A stretch of DNA of 64,000 nucleotides, from contig OX328096.1 in NCBI GenBank assembly GCA_946811185.2, positions 42,422,252 through 42,486,251 of the forward strand. Direction: 5' to 3'. Source of the stretch: Hippopus hippopus (Eukaryota; Mollusca; Bivalvia; Cardiida; Cardiidae). The notes beneath the pieces were generated by a model. It had not been told where the DNA came from. It did not search any database and saw only the letters and a list, made by a program, of their open reading frames with translations. The first letter of the stretch is position 1; each line of letters starts with the position of its first letter. This document shows, piece by piece, positions 22,401-33,931 of this stretch. The position numbers were made by a program, and so were the translations under genes.

Positions 22401-22712
22401 ATAAGTCTCCTACAGTTCATTCCTGTGTTGATACACAAAAGAAAGTATCGCCGGATCCAAAGTTTAAACGTAGCATGCCTCCGAAAGGCTTCTGGCAACA
22501 GCTTTACTGAAGTGTTGGCAACTTTGATGAACATTGTACTACAGGATGGGTCATTTTTGTTCCTGAGACTCTATGTGATGATACAACTTAACTTTGTAAC
22601 CTACAGTTTGACTTTCTTTGTAATGAAGAATTTGTTGTCATTACTTCTTCTCTTTTACAGACTTATCATTTTGATCCACAATTTGCCATGTTGCTGTGGA
22701 AAGAAATATCAA
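18948..22712 (+). CDS. TMEM26: TMEM26-like multi-pass membrane protein, 3 exons
   Basis: The joined exons 18948-19411, 20782-20965 and 22140-22712 encode 407 residues. Exon 1 starts MADFGADD and has a hydrophilic N-terminal tail of about 95 residues, absent from human TMEM26. Membrane segments follow at about 98-113, 127-146 and 160-175. Exon 3 supplies about five more (VYLVIFSRWLL, LLEFLAMASDI, YWILIAWSISLLQF, MNIVLQDGSFLFLRLYVM, FFVMKNLLSLLLLFYRLI). Diagnostic matches to human TMEM26: KF/IFK-RG..W.W.SP, SRWLLP.G followed by SDIMEL (human ADILEF), a QF membrane end, and IVLQDGSFLFLRL (human VFIQDGPFLVVRL). TMEM26 is a little-studied surface membrane protein; its molecular function is not established to my knowledge. 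The exon ending at 22712 meets a perfect donor (GTGAGT), so a C-terminal tail exon is expected downstream but was not found. Confidence 0.88.
19985..20220. repeat. Family 1 MITE in TMEM26-like intron 1
   Basis: Contains GACAATATTTTAGACTTGTA, the altered core AATTGCTGGTTACCAACAT and the right end CGGGATTGTGCGATAAAGGG. Confidence 0.65.
20782..20965 (+). CDS. TMEM26: TMEM26-like exon 2
   Basis: Acceptor TATCACTACGATCAG, donor GTAAAA. The 184 nt exon enters phase 2 and leaves phase 0. It encodes WSPCFIVYFGTTLPLVWQMQ, then a loop LKQLDNYVAKINSVEETYRG and further Ser/Thr-rich residues. The start matches [20 protein letters not shown] of TMEM26. The loop contains possible N-glycosylation sites (DNLT). 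Confidence 0.85.
20966..22139 (+). other. TMEM26-like intron 2
   Basis: Contains the 21480-21610 copy of the dispersed repeat also at 13310-13440. Otherwise nothing recognised. Confidence 0.5.
22140..22712 (+). CDS. TMEM26: TMEM26-like exon 3
   Basis: Acceptor CGTATTTTACAG, donor GTGAGT after AAATATCAA. 191 codons, phase 0 at both ends. It contains SRWLLPRGDMSREFLADMLL, the SDIMEL motif and IVLQDGSFLFLRLYVM. It ends NLPCCCGKKYQ, a cysteine cluster that could be palmitoylated (inference). If the intron is retained, a stop follows at 22755-22757 after 14 extra residues. Confidence 0.9.
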
Positions 22713-22759
22713 GTGAGTAATTCTCTGCATAGGTCAAAGGCAATTTCTTACGAGTAAAG

Positions 22760-24460
22760 TCCAAAATTATGTATGTACATAATCGAATGCTCAAAACAGT
22801 ACAGGTGCTTTCTTTTCGCCGATAAGGTAAATATTTGGCATATTCTTTCTGGATATGAGTCAGTACAATTCTTTCAGTGAAATAGCTAAAATGTGTATAT
22901 CAGATGATTGAACCGAAAACTGGTTATGTGCTAGTATGAGGTTAATTCTACTCTTGATATAAGCTTTTGAGGAAATTTATTTTACGCGATATAGCAGAAA
23001 TGTAGGCCATATCTTAATGGGGGGGGGGGGGAGAGAAGAGAAAGAGGAGGGGGGCGCTGTTTTCCTTCACTCGCCTTAAGCACTAGAAAAGTCTCTTTTG
23101 TATAGGATTCATCAATAATTTACATGAAAATTTCCAATCATATCATGTGTGTGCACAGGTTTCCAATCAGTGAAAAACTGATGGATGTGACGCACTTACA
23201 TGCTGGTTACCATGACAATCTTTATTCATATCATCATGCTGGTAATTTTGGCATTTTCAGTCGGTAGTATGTACTACCCTATTGCAGACTCGATTCTATT
23301 ATGACAAGAAAATCTAACAAAGTACTAATGTCTATTGTTATAATTTTGATATTTATGTAGATTCTACATTAAAAAAGCATAATAATAATTTCTTCTAACG
23401 ACAATTTTAAATCGCTGCGTATTTGTTATGGTTTCTGGCATTTTCTCTTCTGTCACAATATTTTAATAAGCCTTCTTCTTGAAAGCCCACTGATGGCCAA
23501 AAGTAAACAATTGGGGGTTCAAACTGTAAGCAAATTTAATTCATACCTTTTAAAAGGCTTGGTATTATTATGAGCCTGACGATGCGTTACTGTACAGTCT
23601 GTCAGTTCCAGTAGCTGGCAGAAAAATGCATCTTAAAACTTAAATTTGGCAACAATTTATCCCCCATAAGGATAACTTTTGGCTGCTGGTGGGCCTTTAA
23701 GGGTCATAAAAACCAAAGAATTGTTTGCTACAGAGTCTAGGGTTTTCCCTCATAGACCAAGTTGTAATACATGTATCATGACCACTGATCACAATAACTA
23801 CATAGTAGACGAAACCAACTAGCCCTTGACTTTGCTGAACACCAAAAGGCAGACTTATGGCTGAGGCATTTTAAAAATCAACTGTAGGTTATATCTGCAT
23901 CCACACACTACAGCACTTTGAAACAGTTGACCTCATTAGCATATTTTGAAGCTATGCTTATACAACAGGTAGATGTGTGGTTTAAAACATAAAGGGCAAG
24001 AAAAATAACTTAATGGCCTATTTGAGTATTTATATTTTATTATATAAGACATATAAATAGATAATTCTACAAGCTATTTGCCTGTACCTGATATCACTAC
24101 TTTAAAATAAAGATTGTGCAGTCTACTGTGAACACAAATATAGAAGAAATAAAAATCATATTCCAACCAGAATACCAAAGCGAAAAGAGAAAAAAAAAAC
24201 CATGAAACACAACAAATCTTTATTGTGCTGAATCTAACACTTTACAAACCTGCAAAATTTTTGATTTTCTCATAATCGAATGAATTTGTAATTGACAAAC
24301 TGCATTGTTTGTTTGTTTATACCATTTTCAACACTATTTCAAGTACATGTATATCTCTGTGAATCTGCTTTTCTGGAGGTAAAGTACATGTATTTAGCAC
24401 AACTTTTTTCAAGCCATTGTCTGTTTTCTCACATTATGATCGTCAAAACAATGTGCAACA
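22760..24460. other. Region downstream of TMEM26-like exon 3
   Basis: A poly-G run lies at about 23020-23030. A roughly 65 bp segment at 23560-23625 (ATTATTATGAGCCTGACGAT ... CAGTTCCAGTAGCTGGCAG) resembles 48640-48705. The missing C-terminal exon of the TMEM26-like gene may be here but cannot be identified. Confidence 0.4.
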
Positions 24461-24464
24461 GAGA

Positions 24465-24722
24465 GTTTGATTGATTGAATTGGAGTTTAGGTCATATCAC
24501 TGCAGTCAGTGCACCTAAGCATGTGTTTCCTGGCTTTCTCACACCAGTACTGACACAACTTTCTTTCCAACAAGTCACTGACTACTTTTTCACATGCATC
24601 AGAGGTGAGAGGTGAAAAATCGCTAGAGAGAAAATGGGTATAGAGCCTCAACTGGGTATAGAACTCACAACCACCAGGTCATGAGTCTGATATGCTAACA
24701 ACTGAGCTACCTGGGGCGCAAC
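24465..24722 (-). repeat. tRNA-derived SINE
   Basis: On the minus strand the 5' end reads GCCCCAGGTAGCTCAGTTGT, a pol III A-box-like tRNA head, and the 3' end is a CAATCAATC tail (24465-24480). The body matches the copies at 53045 and 62660 (CAGTGCACCTAAGCATG, CTTTCTTTCCAACAAG). Confidence 0.7.
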
Positions 24723-25029
24723 AGAGAGGTAAGAATGGATCCTGTCACAATGATTGTCATCAACCCATGGAAATTGGCCAACTACAAATCCAATCTGCAA
24801 CCCAGGATTTTATACCATTTATGTAAATGACTGAGTTCTAGAAACAAAGAACTTTCTAGTAACAAGCAATTATTCATCCTCCAGCAATGTACTGCGTAGG
24901 AAAAAACATTACCCCCAAATGATCATTTTTTTCATCTTGCAGCTGACCACATTTGAAAACAATATAAGGTACAAAATCGCTCATAATGACAAATTACCCC
25001 ATTTGCCACAGTATTTTCACAGGAACTCA

Positions 25030-25120
25030 TGTATTGAACAGCAGTTCATATTTATCCCTTCAACAAACACCATAATTTTGGACTTGTCCAAATCCAAAGC
25101 ATTTGTAGACACCAAATTTA
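25030..25120. repeat. Family 1 MITE, left arm only
   Basis: CCATAATTTTGGACTTGTCC then AAGCATTTGTAGACACCAAA. It is cut off where the SINE begins at 25125, so the SINE probably inserted into it. A right-arm piece with CTCCTTTTCCCACAATG lies at 25465-25520, just past the SINE. Confidence 0.55.
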
Positions 25121-25124
25121 ATAA

Positions 25125-25435
25125 TGATTGATTGATTGACTGTATGGTGTTTAATGCCATTTTCAGAGTTTTTTCAGTTTTATTGTGGGGTCTAGTGCAC
25201 CTATCAGCGTTTTCCTAGAATTTTTGCGACCTGAACTGTGCAGTATTCTTGCCAAGCCACTGGCTCCTTTCCTACATAACCATTGTCAAAACGATGATCA
25301 GCGGGTAATCCGGTTGCAATTACTATCATCAGTCCTTTGAAAGAAATTGACAGAGCTGCGGATTCGAACTAGTCATCCCATGTTCTCAAGTTCTGTATGG
25401 AACCGACTGCACTTCAGGGGCACAGCCCAAATTAA
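25125..25435 (-). repeat. tRNA-derived SINE, diverged
   Basis: The 3' tail (CAATCAATCAATC on the minus strand) is at 25125-25140. The body has AGTGCACCTATCAGCG and CAAGCCACTGGCTCCTTTCC. The tRNA-like head with a B-box-like GATTCGAACTAG lies at 25360-25430. Confidence 0.65.
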
Positions 25436-25862
25436 ATAAAGCTCAGATGGTGAAAGTTGGTAACAAGCATTGTCTCCTTTTCCCACAATGTTTTCAAGCA
25501 CCTTCTTCCTCCAGAGCATTAAAACTAGGGAAAAGGAAATTTCTGAGTTCTGAAGTCAGCCTGTATCTGCAGATATCTGGTTACAGAATGAAATGGGCTA
25601 TCCCTTTGCCACAAAGTGACTATCAGAAGTGTCTCCTTTTGTCATAAAAGCCCTCTTTCTCTGGGTCATTAAACATAGGGGTGTCCTAGATAGGGTTATA
25701 ATGGCAAAAACCTTGTTACATTAAAAGGAAACATGCTCCAGTGTGTATGTATAAGTATATTAGCCCAATATTGAAACTTTTCAACTCTTATGGCACTTCA
25801 GAATTTAGAGCATCTAAAAATCAAAGGAGACAGTCTTTACTAAATGAGAAAGTCTACGAACT

Positions 25863-26095
25863 TTAACTCTTCACCAAAAGACAAAATTTTAGGCTTGTCT
25901 AAATTGAAAGCATTTGCAGACAACAAATTAAATGTGTCTCAAATGATGGAACTTTTCTCTGAAAGAGTTGAAAACTTTGTAGCAAAAGGAGAAAATGATG
26001 GCCATCAGTATTTTCTCCTTTTCCAACAATGTTTTAAATGGTCTCTTCCCTCAGGGTCCTTAGGAACAACCCCAGTTGTGTGGTAAAGAGTTGGC
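25863..26095. repeat. Family 1 MITE
   Basis: TTAACTCTTCACCAAAAGAC to GTTGTGTGGTAAAGAGTTG. Core GAAAATGATGGCCATCAGTA. Confidence 0.75.
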
Positions 26096-26164
26096 TCTCC
26101 AGTAGATCTATATCAAAAAGGTAGATTACTACCATTTTCATGATAAAAGGGACACATCTAACAA

Positions 26165-26902
26165 TCCCTTTACCACACACTCTGGACAATGAGACCTAGA
26201 CAGAGAAGGCTTTTTTGAAAACAAAGAGAGAAAGCTTTTGAAACTTTGTGGGAAAAGGAGAATATGCAAGTAACCAGCATTTTCTCCTATTCCCAAAATG
26301 TTGTTACCCTTTTAAAGACAATCTCATAATAAGGGTTGTTGTTAAGCTCTACAATCTAACAGACTAAAACCAGTAAAGCATGATGCTGCAGCTACAGACA
26401 ATACATGTACTCACTTTTCACAAAAAATTATGGAGAGGGCATTATTCTAGATGATAATATTACAATAAAAGAATGACAGAAAAGACACTAAACAACAGAA
26501 AAAATAAAATCTGAACAAACACAATGTACTGGCATCTCAGCTAAGAAACAACACAAAAAATAGAATATAAATGAAACAGAAAACAAACCTGAAAAAGATG
26601 TCACCGTCATCTTCAGGAATTCTCTCATACAGCTGAATTAGTTAACAATGTTGTTCATTTTCTTTGCCTAATATAACAAATGCTTTTTTTTAACTCTTTA
26701 ATAAACAACAAAATTTTGGACTTGTTCCCAAGACAAATTCAGGGTAACTCAAATGGTGAGATTTGGCTTTAAGAAGATAGAAAACATTTTGGGAAAAGGA
26801 GAAAATGCTTTTTAACAGCATGTTTTCTCATTTTCCCATAATGTTTTTAAAAGCCTTTCACTTCAAGGTCGGTAAAATACAAGATTGTTTGGTGAAGGGT
26901 TA
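26165..26902. repeat. Two family 1 MITE copies
   Basis: 26165-26330 starts CCCTTTACCACACACTCTGG and has AATATGCAAGTAACCAGCAT. 26690-26902 starts AACTCTTTAATAAACAACAA and ends GTTTGGTGAAGGGTTAA. About 350 bp between them hold nothing recognised. Confidence 0.6.
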
Positions 26903-26959
26903 ATTAGATGTCTGCAAATGCTTTTCACTTGGATGAATCAAAAATTTTGTCCTCTGGTA

Positions 26960-27425
26960 AAGACCTATCATGTATTTGAGCCTTGCACTGATAAAGGCGG
27001 CTTAATTCATCTCCATGATGCATCATACCAGCCAGAGCTCCAGGTAGAGGGAGTGATTTTCATTTCAAAATTGAAAATATGAATTATTTTCAACTAAACT
27101 CTATGTTGTGGGTACTCATTAGAATCGTCTTGAGACGATTCTAATGAGTACCCACAACATAGGGTTTGGAAGAGAAATAATGGATTTAGTTTACCACCAC
27201 TCCCTCTTATCCTGCCAGCAACTCATCACAGTATTATAGATCCATAGAACCAGTTTTGTATAACAACCTACCTAATCAGGAGGTACACCAGTCCTTTGAC
27301 ATGCAGAAAATTTGTCAAAAGTAAAAAGTTTTGGCCAAGGTCAGCCTGCATAGAATACACAGGCTGATCTGGGTTGATACCATTTGTAAATGCATTTAAC
27401 CCCCTTTTCACAGAACACGGCTCAT
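26960..27425. repeat. Family 2 MITE interrupted by a hairpin element
   Basis: The family 2 halves (GATAAAGGCGGCTTAATTC at 26990 and TGATCTGGGTTGATACC near 27365) are separated by about 170 bp containing the hairpin at 27101-27162. The outer right end is CCCTTTTCACAGAACACGGC. Confidence 0.65.
27101..27162. repeat. Perfect 30 bp inverted repeat with 2 bp loop
   Basis: Left arm CTATGTTGTGGGTACTCATT plus AGAATCGTCT, loop TG, then the exact reverse complement. A related, more open version (TTGTGGGTACTCTCAT ... ATGAGTACCCACGAAG) lies at 34937-34995. It is probably the core of a small MITE. Confidence 0.9.
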
Positions 27426-27859
27426 TTCATTTGGTCCAATCTAATTTCATTCCTTATAATTGGAAACCCAGCAGCTGAAAACATCCCTGTGGAAAAAAGG
27501 ATATTCAAGATTAAATGAAAGTTTAATCCGTGAATGCATGTTAAATATTAAGGCAAAACATTAAGTCTGCACAGATATTCTGTGAAAAATTCTTGCCAAC
27601 ATAAACTTTACAAAGGCAGTACTGGTATTTAGTTTTTCTACTCTCTTAAACTGCCCCTTATATACGTACATTTCTGTAGATATGCAACTTCTTATTCCTG
27701 AACATTTGACAGCTTTGGAAAACACTGTGGGAAAATAAGCAAGTGCTTGTAAAAAAAAATTGTCCCTTTTACAGTAATATTTTCCATACTATTGCAAAAT
27801 AGTATTAAACTGTCAAAAGGATGTCCTTTTTGTAATATGCTATAGGTTTAAGTAGATTT

Positions 27860-28083
27860 TAGCCCTTTCCCATTCAACAGAATTTTAACACATTCAAAGT
27901 GAAGGCATTTACAGACAACAAAGTAACTAACTCAAATGATTAGACTTCTAATTCATACGGTAGAAAAGATTGTTGGAAAAGGAGAAAATGCTGGTTACCA
28001 GCATTTTCTTCTTTTCCCACACTGTTTTCAAAAGCTTTTTACATCAGGGTCAATAAATCCCAGGATTGTTTGATGAAGAATTC
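27860..28083. repeat. Family 1 MITE
   Basis: CCCTTTCCCATTCAACAGAA to GATTGTTTGATGAAGAATTC, core AATGCTGGTTACCAGCATT intact. Confidence 0.7.
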
Positions 28084-28419
28084 AGTTAGCTAATACAGTT
28101 TAAACATTTCAGTGCCATAAACACAACCTACGCTGATGAGGGAAACACCTCTCGGACTAGTCACACACACATAAAAAATAAAGTTTGAAAAAAATTCTAC
28201 TACAAAAGTACAAAAACATAAATAATATGTGACAACTATTATACAACATGATTTTTGAATCAATTTTTTTAAAATTATTCTGAAAAGCAGGATTATAGTA
28301 CAGTAAATTTCTACACAATTCGGATAATATTTTGGGGAAGAAATTGTCAAATCAATCACTTTGAGTGATATCTCCAGTTGTCACTATATTTTTCCAAAGC
28401 CTACCACCAAAAAGGTTTT

Positions 28420-28862
28420 AATAGCCTTTTCTACAACCAAAAATTTTAGGCTTCTCTAAATTTAAAGAAACTACAGACGACAATTTAAAAGTTGGTACAA
28501 ATGAGCTGAAGTTCTCTGATCTGGTGGAAAAAAACATTGGGAATGGACAAAATGTTGGTTACCAAAATCTTCACCATCTTCCACAGTGTTTTTGAAGGCT
28601 GTCTTCCTTAGGGTTGTTAAAACACATGGCAGTGTGGTAAACCCTTTACCACACAATACTGAGTTTTCACAACCTTGTGGAAGGCTTTTGAAAATACTGT
28701 GTGAGGAGAAAATGCTAGAAGACCAGCATTTTCTCCTTTTCCCACAATGTTTATATACCCTTTCAAAGATAAATTCAAACATCTAAGATACATATAATTT
28801 GTAGGCTGCAAATGAGTTCGAATTGGACAACTTTAAAATTTTGTTGTCTGGTAAAGGATTGG
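28420..28862. repeat. Two abutting family 1 MITEs in opposite orientation
   Basis: 28420-28640 ends CAGTGTGGTAAACC. It runs directly into 28640-28862, which starts CCCTTTACCACACAATACTG and ends GTCTGGTAAAGGATTGG. Cores are AATGTTGGTTACCAAAATC and AATGCTAGAAGACCAGCATT. Confidence 0.7.
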
Positions 28863-30500
28863 TAACTATCTGCATTTTTGGGTTAACCCATGTACAGTGA
28901 CGTGGTCTGCTGCAACAAGGAACAACAGCACCTTATGCAGGTATAAACACGTAAGCTGCAATTTTTTTTCCAGTGAAAATTTTACACTAAAAAGGGGCAT
29001 ACCTGTGTCAAAAGTATTTTGAGGGTTATTTGCCCGGATGATTTGGCTTACTCTTTCAATAGTTGTCAGCTTGCCCAAGTTAGACATAAAAACCTTCTTC
29101 ATTAATAATAGAGATATCAGAAAATGTCAGGTTTCACACAATACACCGAGGAATGGGCTATGACCATAAATACCTCAACATTTTCTCTAAAAGTGCTAAT
29201 GAATATTTTCAGTCAATAGGAGTTACCAAAATATATTACAAAGTCCAGTTAACACTATCATACATCAGACAGGGAGAACCAGAGGTTCACTGAATAAAAC
29301 TGATTTTGATCAAATTCTTTTGAGAGAAAAAAGCACCTGTCATTCTCCAGGCTACTATTGCATTGTTTTCCACAAAGGAGTTCTGACCACAAGTTTTCAG
29401 CAAGCTCCCAGCAAGCTCCCATATACTATCTCAGGCCGAAATCGAAATACCGAGAACAGTAATAGAAGTAAGATAAATTTACACTGAAAGGTCCATTCCA
29501 GGTTTACTAAGGCACAGCTTTTTGTAAAGAGCCACTCCCCTTTCACATTAGCTTCTTGAACACTGACCAAAGTGGAAAGGAAAGTACTTTATTGGTTGCC
29601 AAGATGTACATATATGTAAAGCAAGGCTTTTGAAAATGTTATGGGAAAGGAAGGAAATACTATCAACCAAAATGTTTTTCTTTTCTCACAATATCATCTT
29701 TCAAAGACAAAACTCAATTTGGTGCTACTTTTAATTTGCTGACCCCACATGCTTTAAAATCCAACTGGTGTATAATTTTATGATACCTATCACTATTGGT
29801 ATGATTAACACTATCATTGAATACAAACATTCCAGCAGAACAAGACTGAAGAAAATATTGCCACAAATGGAGGAATCACACAAACAAAATCATTTCACTT
29901 TATAATATAATGTAAGATGTCTGCACATTACAACCATCAAAACACTTTTAATTCTTGACTTAAGAAATCTTCCATGATGAAAGAGGTACAGAAGTTCATC
30001 TGAGAAAAAAACTCTCCTGCAGAAATTTTTTTCAGACTAATGATGTCTTTTGTTTTTAAACTAAAACTGTTAATTTCATTAATTTAGTTCTGTTACGATA
30101 GAGGAAAATAATATATTGATAAAAGTATCAAATCAAAATATTTTTACACAAACATCGACCACAAAAAAGTAAATTATCTTAATGCGCAATATGTACAAAG
30201 CCTGATATAATGACATGATATACACTGATCTCATACAAAAAAAAATACAACAATTACTCATAATGAAAAATATATGATTTAGAGCACTTATAGCTAAATC
30301 TGTATTGCAACTTGCTACCACATCAGCCATTTTCAGACCATGTAGTCATATCACCTAATTGATACAGAATAAAAATTCTGGTTGGAAAGGACAATATCTG
30401 CTTTTTTTCTTGGCCATTGAAATCATTTTGTAGAATTTTTCATTTTGAAAAATGAGTTTTATTTGTATGGTTATGTGGTTACCTGGTAGCAAATGTCTTA
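28863..30500. other. Intergenic, mostly unrecognised
   Basis: A diverged family 1 MITE lies at about 29615-29770 (TATGGGAAAGGAAGGAAATA). Nothing else is recognised in this stretch. Confidence 0.4.
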
Positions 30501-30504
30501 TTTC

Positions 30505-30715
30505 CAACATCATCCCTTTACAGTACATTCCAAACCCTGAGGAAAAGAGGCTTTAAAAACATTATGTGAAAAGGAGAAATTGCTAGTCTCCAGCATTTTC
30601 TCTTATTTCCACAAGATTTTCTACTCTATCAGACAAATTTCATCGTTTGAGCAGCATTTAATTTGTTGTCTGCAGATGCATTCATTTAGAGTAATCCCAA
30701 ATTTTATTGTTAAGA
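30505..30715. repeat. Family 1 MITE
   Basis: CCCTTTACAGTACATTCC ... AATTGCTAGTCTCCAGCATT ... AATTTTATTGTTAAGAG. Confidence 0.6.
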
Positions 30716-30891
30716 GTGCTCTATTTTCATGATTTAAAATTTGTCTGCAGACATAATACAAGGAACTTACACAAAAAGGCAACCCCAAGCACACAACCAT
30801 CACAAACTTTATCACAACCATTAGGACAGTAATGCTATAATATGATGAACTGGTTTTACATACATAGCAAAGAGTAAACCCTTAACCCTTA

Positions 30892-31085
30892 TCCTGCTAA
30901 ATAAGTGAAATGAAACTTTCAAGCCAACAGTAAAAACACAAATTTTGCCATTTCAAAGGTGGGGGTGAAAGATATCTCCTTATTGGACAGTGTTGATTCA
31001 AGATCAGACTGCATGTTCTGTGCAGTTTGATCTTGATCTACTTTGTCTGCAAAAGGTCCTTGAGTCACACTCGGCAGCCTAAGGG
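30892..31085. repeat. Family 3 hairpin MITE
   Basis: Starts CCCTTATCCTGCTAAATAAG and ends GGCAGCCTAAGGGTCAA. The central hairpin is CAAGATCAGACTGCA / TGCAGTTTGATCTTG at 31000-31036. Copies occur at 55640-55825 and 62335-62533, with partial ones at 31195-31250, 45545-45660, 56300-56345 and 57775-57800. Confidence 0.7.
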
Positions 31086-32945
31086 TCAACTCTTTTCCAA
31101 GTGACAAAATTTTACAACGGTCAAATGGTCCGCTATCAATTTTGTAAACTCACATTTACCCATAGTAGTCCTGTGCCAAGATTTGTTTATGTGAACAATT
31201 AGATCAAGATCAGAATGCACATTATGTGCAGTTTGATTTTGGATCTACATTGTATGCTTCTTTACCAGATATTTTGATAAAAACAGCTTCGAAATTAAAT
31301 TAACTGCATCTTAACCCTGTACCAAACAATCCCTAAAATTAAAGACCCTGAGGAAAAAAGCTTTTTAAAACATTGTGGAACAAGAGTGCCGTCGTCACAA
31401 TATACGCCGCCACATGGCTGCTATTTCAAGCAGCTAGCTATAGAGACTAAAGTGTTGGAATTTCTAGCACCTGCCTGGGTAGCTCAATGGATATATTTTG
31501 TTACCTGTGATCTAAAAGGTTTCCACACGGACTGATGGATGGACAGACGGATGCACGACAGACTCATTGGTCATTGGCTTTGATTAACCAATAAAACAAT
31601 AAAGTTTCATGAAATTATGTCCATTAGTTGGAGATACATCGATGAAAAATTAAATTTGACACGAAGCCCCCTTTTTCCATGACACAGCAATAAATTCCAA
31701 AACCCTGACAATATGCGCTAGGTCACATGATCTGTGAAAATTTCATCCAAATCCGTTGAGATATGTCCAGTAATTTAAGAGATATTGGTAAAAAATGAAA
31801 TATAACATGAAGACCCCTTATTCCATGACGCAGCTATAAATCGCAAAACCTTGACAAATGTGCTAGGTCACATGATGAAAAACATTCAGTGAAAATTTTA
31901 TCCAAATTCGTCTAGAAATGTCGGAGGAGTTGCGTTCACAAGAAATGGACGTACAGACGGACAGACGGACTGACGGACGGACGCAGTTTAAATTTGACAT
32001 GAAGCCTCCTTTTTCCATGACACAGCAATAAATTCCAAAACCCTGACAATATGCGCTAGGTCACATGATCTGTGAAAATCTCATCCAAATCCGTTGAGAT
32101 ATGTCCAGTAATTAAAGAGATATTGGGGAAAAATGAAATACAGCATGAAGCCCCCTTTTTCCATGACGCAGCTATGAATCGCAAAACCTTGACAATGTGC
32201 GCTAGGTCACATGATGAGAAACATTCTGTGAAAATTTCATCCAAATCTGTTGAGAAATGTGGGAGGAGTTGCGTTCACAAGAAATGGAATGAAATATAAC
32301 ATGAAGCCCCCTTTTTCCATGACGCAGCTATAAATCGCAAAACCTTGACAATATGCAATAGGTCACATGATGAGAAACATTCTGTGAAAATTTTATCCAA
32401 ATCTGTCAAAAAATGTGGGAGGAGTTGCGTTCACAATAAATGGAATGAAATATAACATGAAGCCCCCTTTTTCCATGACGCAGCTATTAATCGCAAAACC
32501 TTGACAATATGCAATAGGTCACATGATGAGAAACATTCTGTGAAAATTTTATCCAAAACCGTCAAGAAATGTGGGAGGAGTTGCGTTCACAAGAAATGTA
32601 ATGAAATATACTGTAAATCACAATATTTACACGTGAGCTTTATTTCGCGAAAACCACCTACCCGACTTATTCCGCAGATTTGTGAATTTGCGTCCGATGG
32701 TTTGTAATGTTTAATTCGCGAGACCCAAATACAGATGGTATAATTTCTGAATATCCAGTTCGGTCTAAAACACAAGTAAAAAAAGTTATTAATATTGCAT
32801 CGCACATATAAATTGATCATCCGTGAATAGCAAACCCCTCGCGGGATAATTTGTTTTTGTGGTATGTTTTCACGCTCAATCCAAGATGGACCGTTATTTC
32901 TCCCCAAAATCAGTCATTAGCTAGTTCTATATAGCAGTTTCACTG

Positions 32946-33224
32946 ATGTATCGTATGGGCTTATTTAAAAGGAATGGGACAAAGGGTGTTAAACACCTTC
33001 CAAACGATTTCTCTGAAATAAGGCGCGTATTTCTGGAAAGAATACAAACCATCATCGAGAAATACAAAATCCCGGATGAACTAGTAATTAATTGGGATCA
33101 AATTGGTAGTAATTTTGTCCCGGTCAGAGGTTGGACAATGGAGGAGAAAGGTTCGAAACAGGTAGAGTGCCTACTTCATAAATTCATTAAACGATCTCCG
33201 GTTTTACATCAACCAGCAATTTAA
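32946..33224 (+). pseudogene. Transposase fragment, DDE_1 (pogo/CENP-B-like), N-terminal part of catalytic domain
   Basis: The open frame contains KYKIPDELVINWDQIGSNFV and PVRGWTMEEKGSKQVE. In the DDE_1 superfamily the motif is NWDQTG...VPVS.WTM..KGSK.VE, and its Asp is the first catalytic residue. Sequence similarity ends at about 33190, after which MITE-like sequence begins (TTTTTTTCCCATAATGTTTT at 33225). The rest of the catalytic domain is missing. Confidence 0.8.
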
Positions 33225-33450
33225 TTTTTTTCCCATAATGTTTTCTACCCTAAACAAATAGATTTCATGATTGAATACATTTAATTAGTCGTCTACAAAT
33301 GCTTTCACTTTGAAATAGTCATTTTATCCTTTTTCCATAATGATTTTTAATTATATGAATACTGAACTATTATGTTTTAAGAAACATTTAATTTGTCGTC
33401 TGCAACATGCTTTCAATTCGGACCAGTCTAAAATTTTGTCTTTTGATGTT
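33225..33450. repeat. Family 1 MITE halves inside the DDE_1 remnant
   Basis: Two arm fragments, CCCATAATGTTTTCTACCC ... GTCTACAAATGCTTTCACTT and TTTGTCGTCTGCAACATGC ... AGTCTAAAATTTTGTCTTTT, fill the place of the missing transposase middle. Confidence 0.65.
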
Positions 33451-33715
33451 CCACTTGAAAGTGCAATAATCAGTGTGTTTTCTGCTTGATGTCCAATTTG
33501 ATAACGGATCTATACCGGTATTGTAGGCCTACACCATGACAATTGATTCCTTTAAACTGACTTGTTTTTGTGTTGGCATAGCAATTAAACAGAGTTGTGT
33601 CAAACACACTATGTATTCGTATTGTTATCAAAACATGTTTTCACACCTTTCAGGTACGTTCAAAAGATCATCCTGCCCATTAGACCTTAGCGTAAATCAT
33701 GTATTTAAGTAGAGT

Positions 33716-33931
33716 ATGAAGGGACAGTTTGAAGACTGGTATGCTTCTGAAGTGACCAAGCAGCTAAAAATAGATCCTGTTATGACTTCTGTAAATGCTG
33801 ATCTGAAACTGTCCACTGTTAAGCCGTTGCATGCTAAATGGGTTGTAAATACGAGTTTTGAAAAGTTGAAACAAAATAAAAAGACAATCCAACGAGGATG
33901 GATTGATGCTGCGATTCATTCAAAAGAATGA
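33716..33931 (+). pseudogene. Transposase fragment, C-terminal part of the same DDE_1 protein
   Basis: Encodes FEDWYASEVTKQL then LSTVKPLHAKWVVNTSF and QRGWIDAAIH. The run LS.VKPLHA.W is typical of the end of these transposases in cnidarian and mollusc relatives, as I recall. It ends at a natural stop (33929-33931). Confidence 0.7.

Noticed and set aside
32056..32707. Short ORFs in both directions in the 156 bp tandem array
   Set aside because: Their sequence simply repeats the array unit and shifts frame with unit length; no independent coding evidence.
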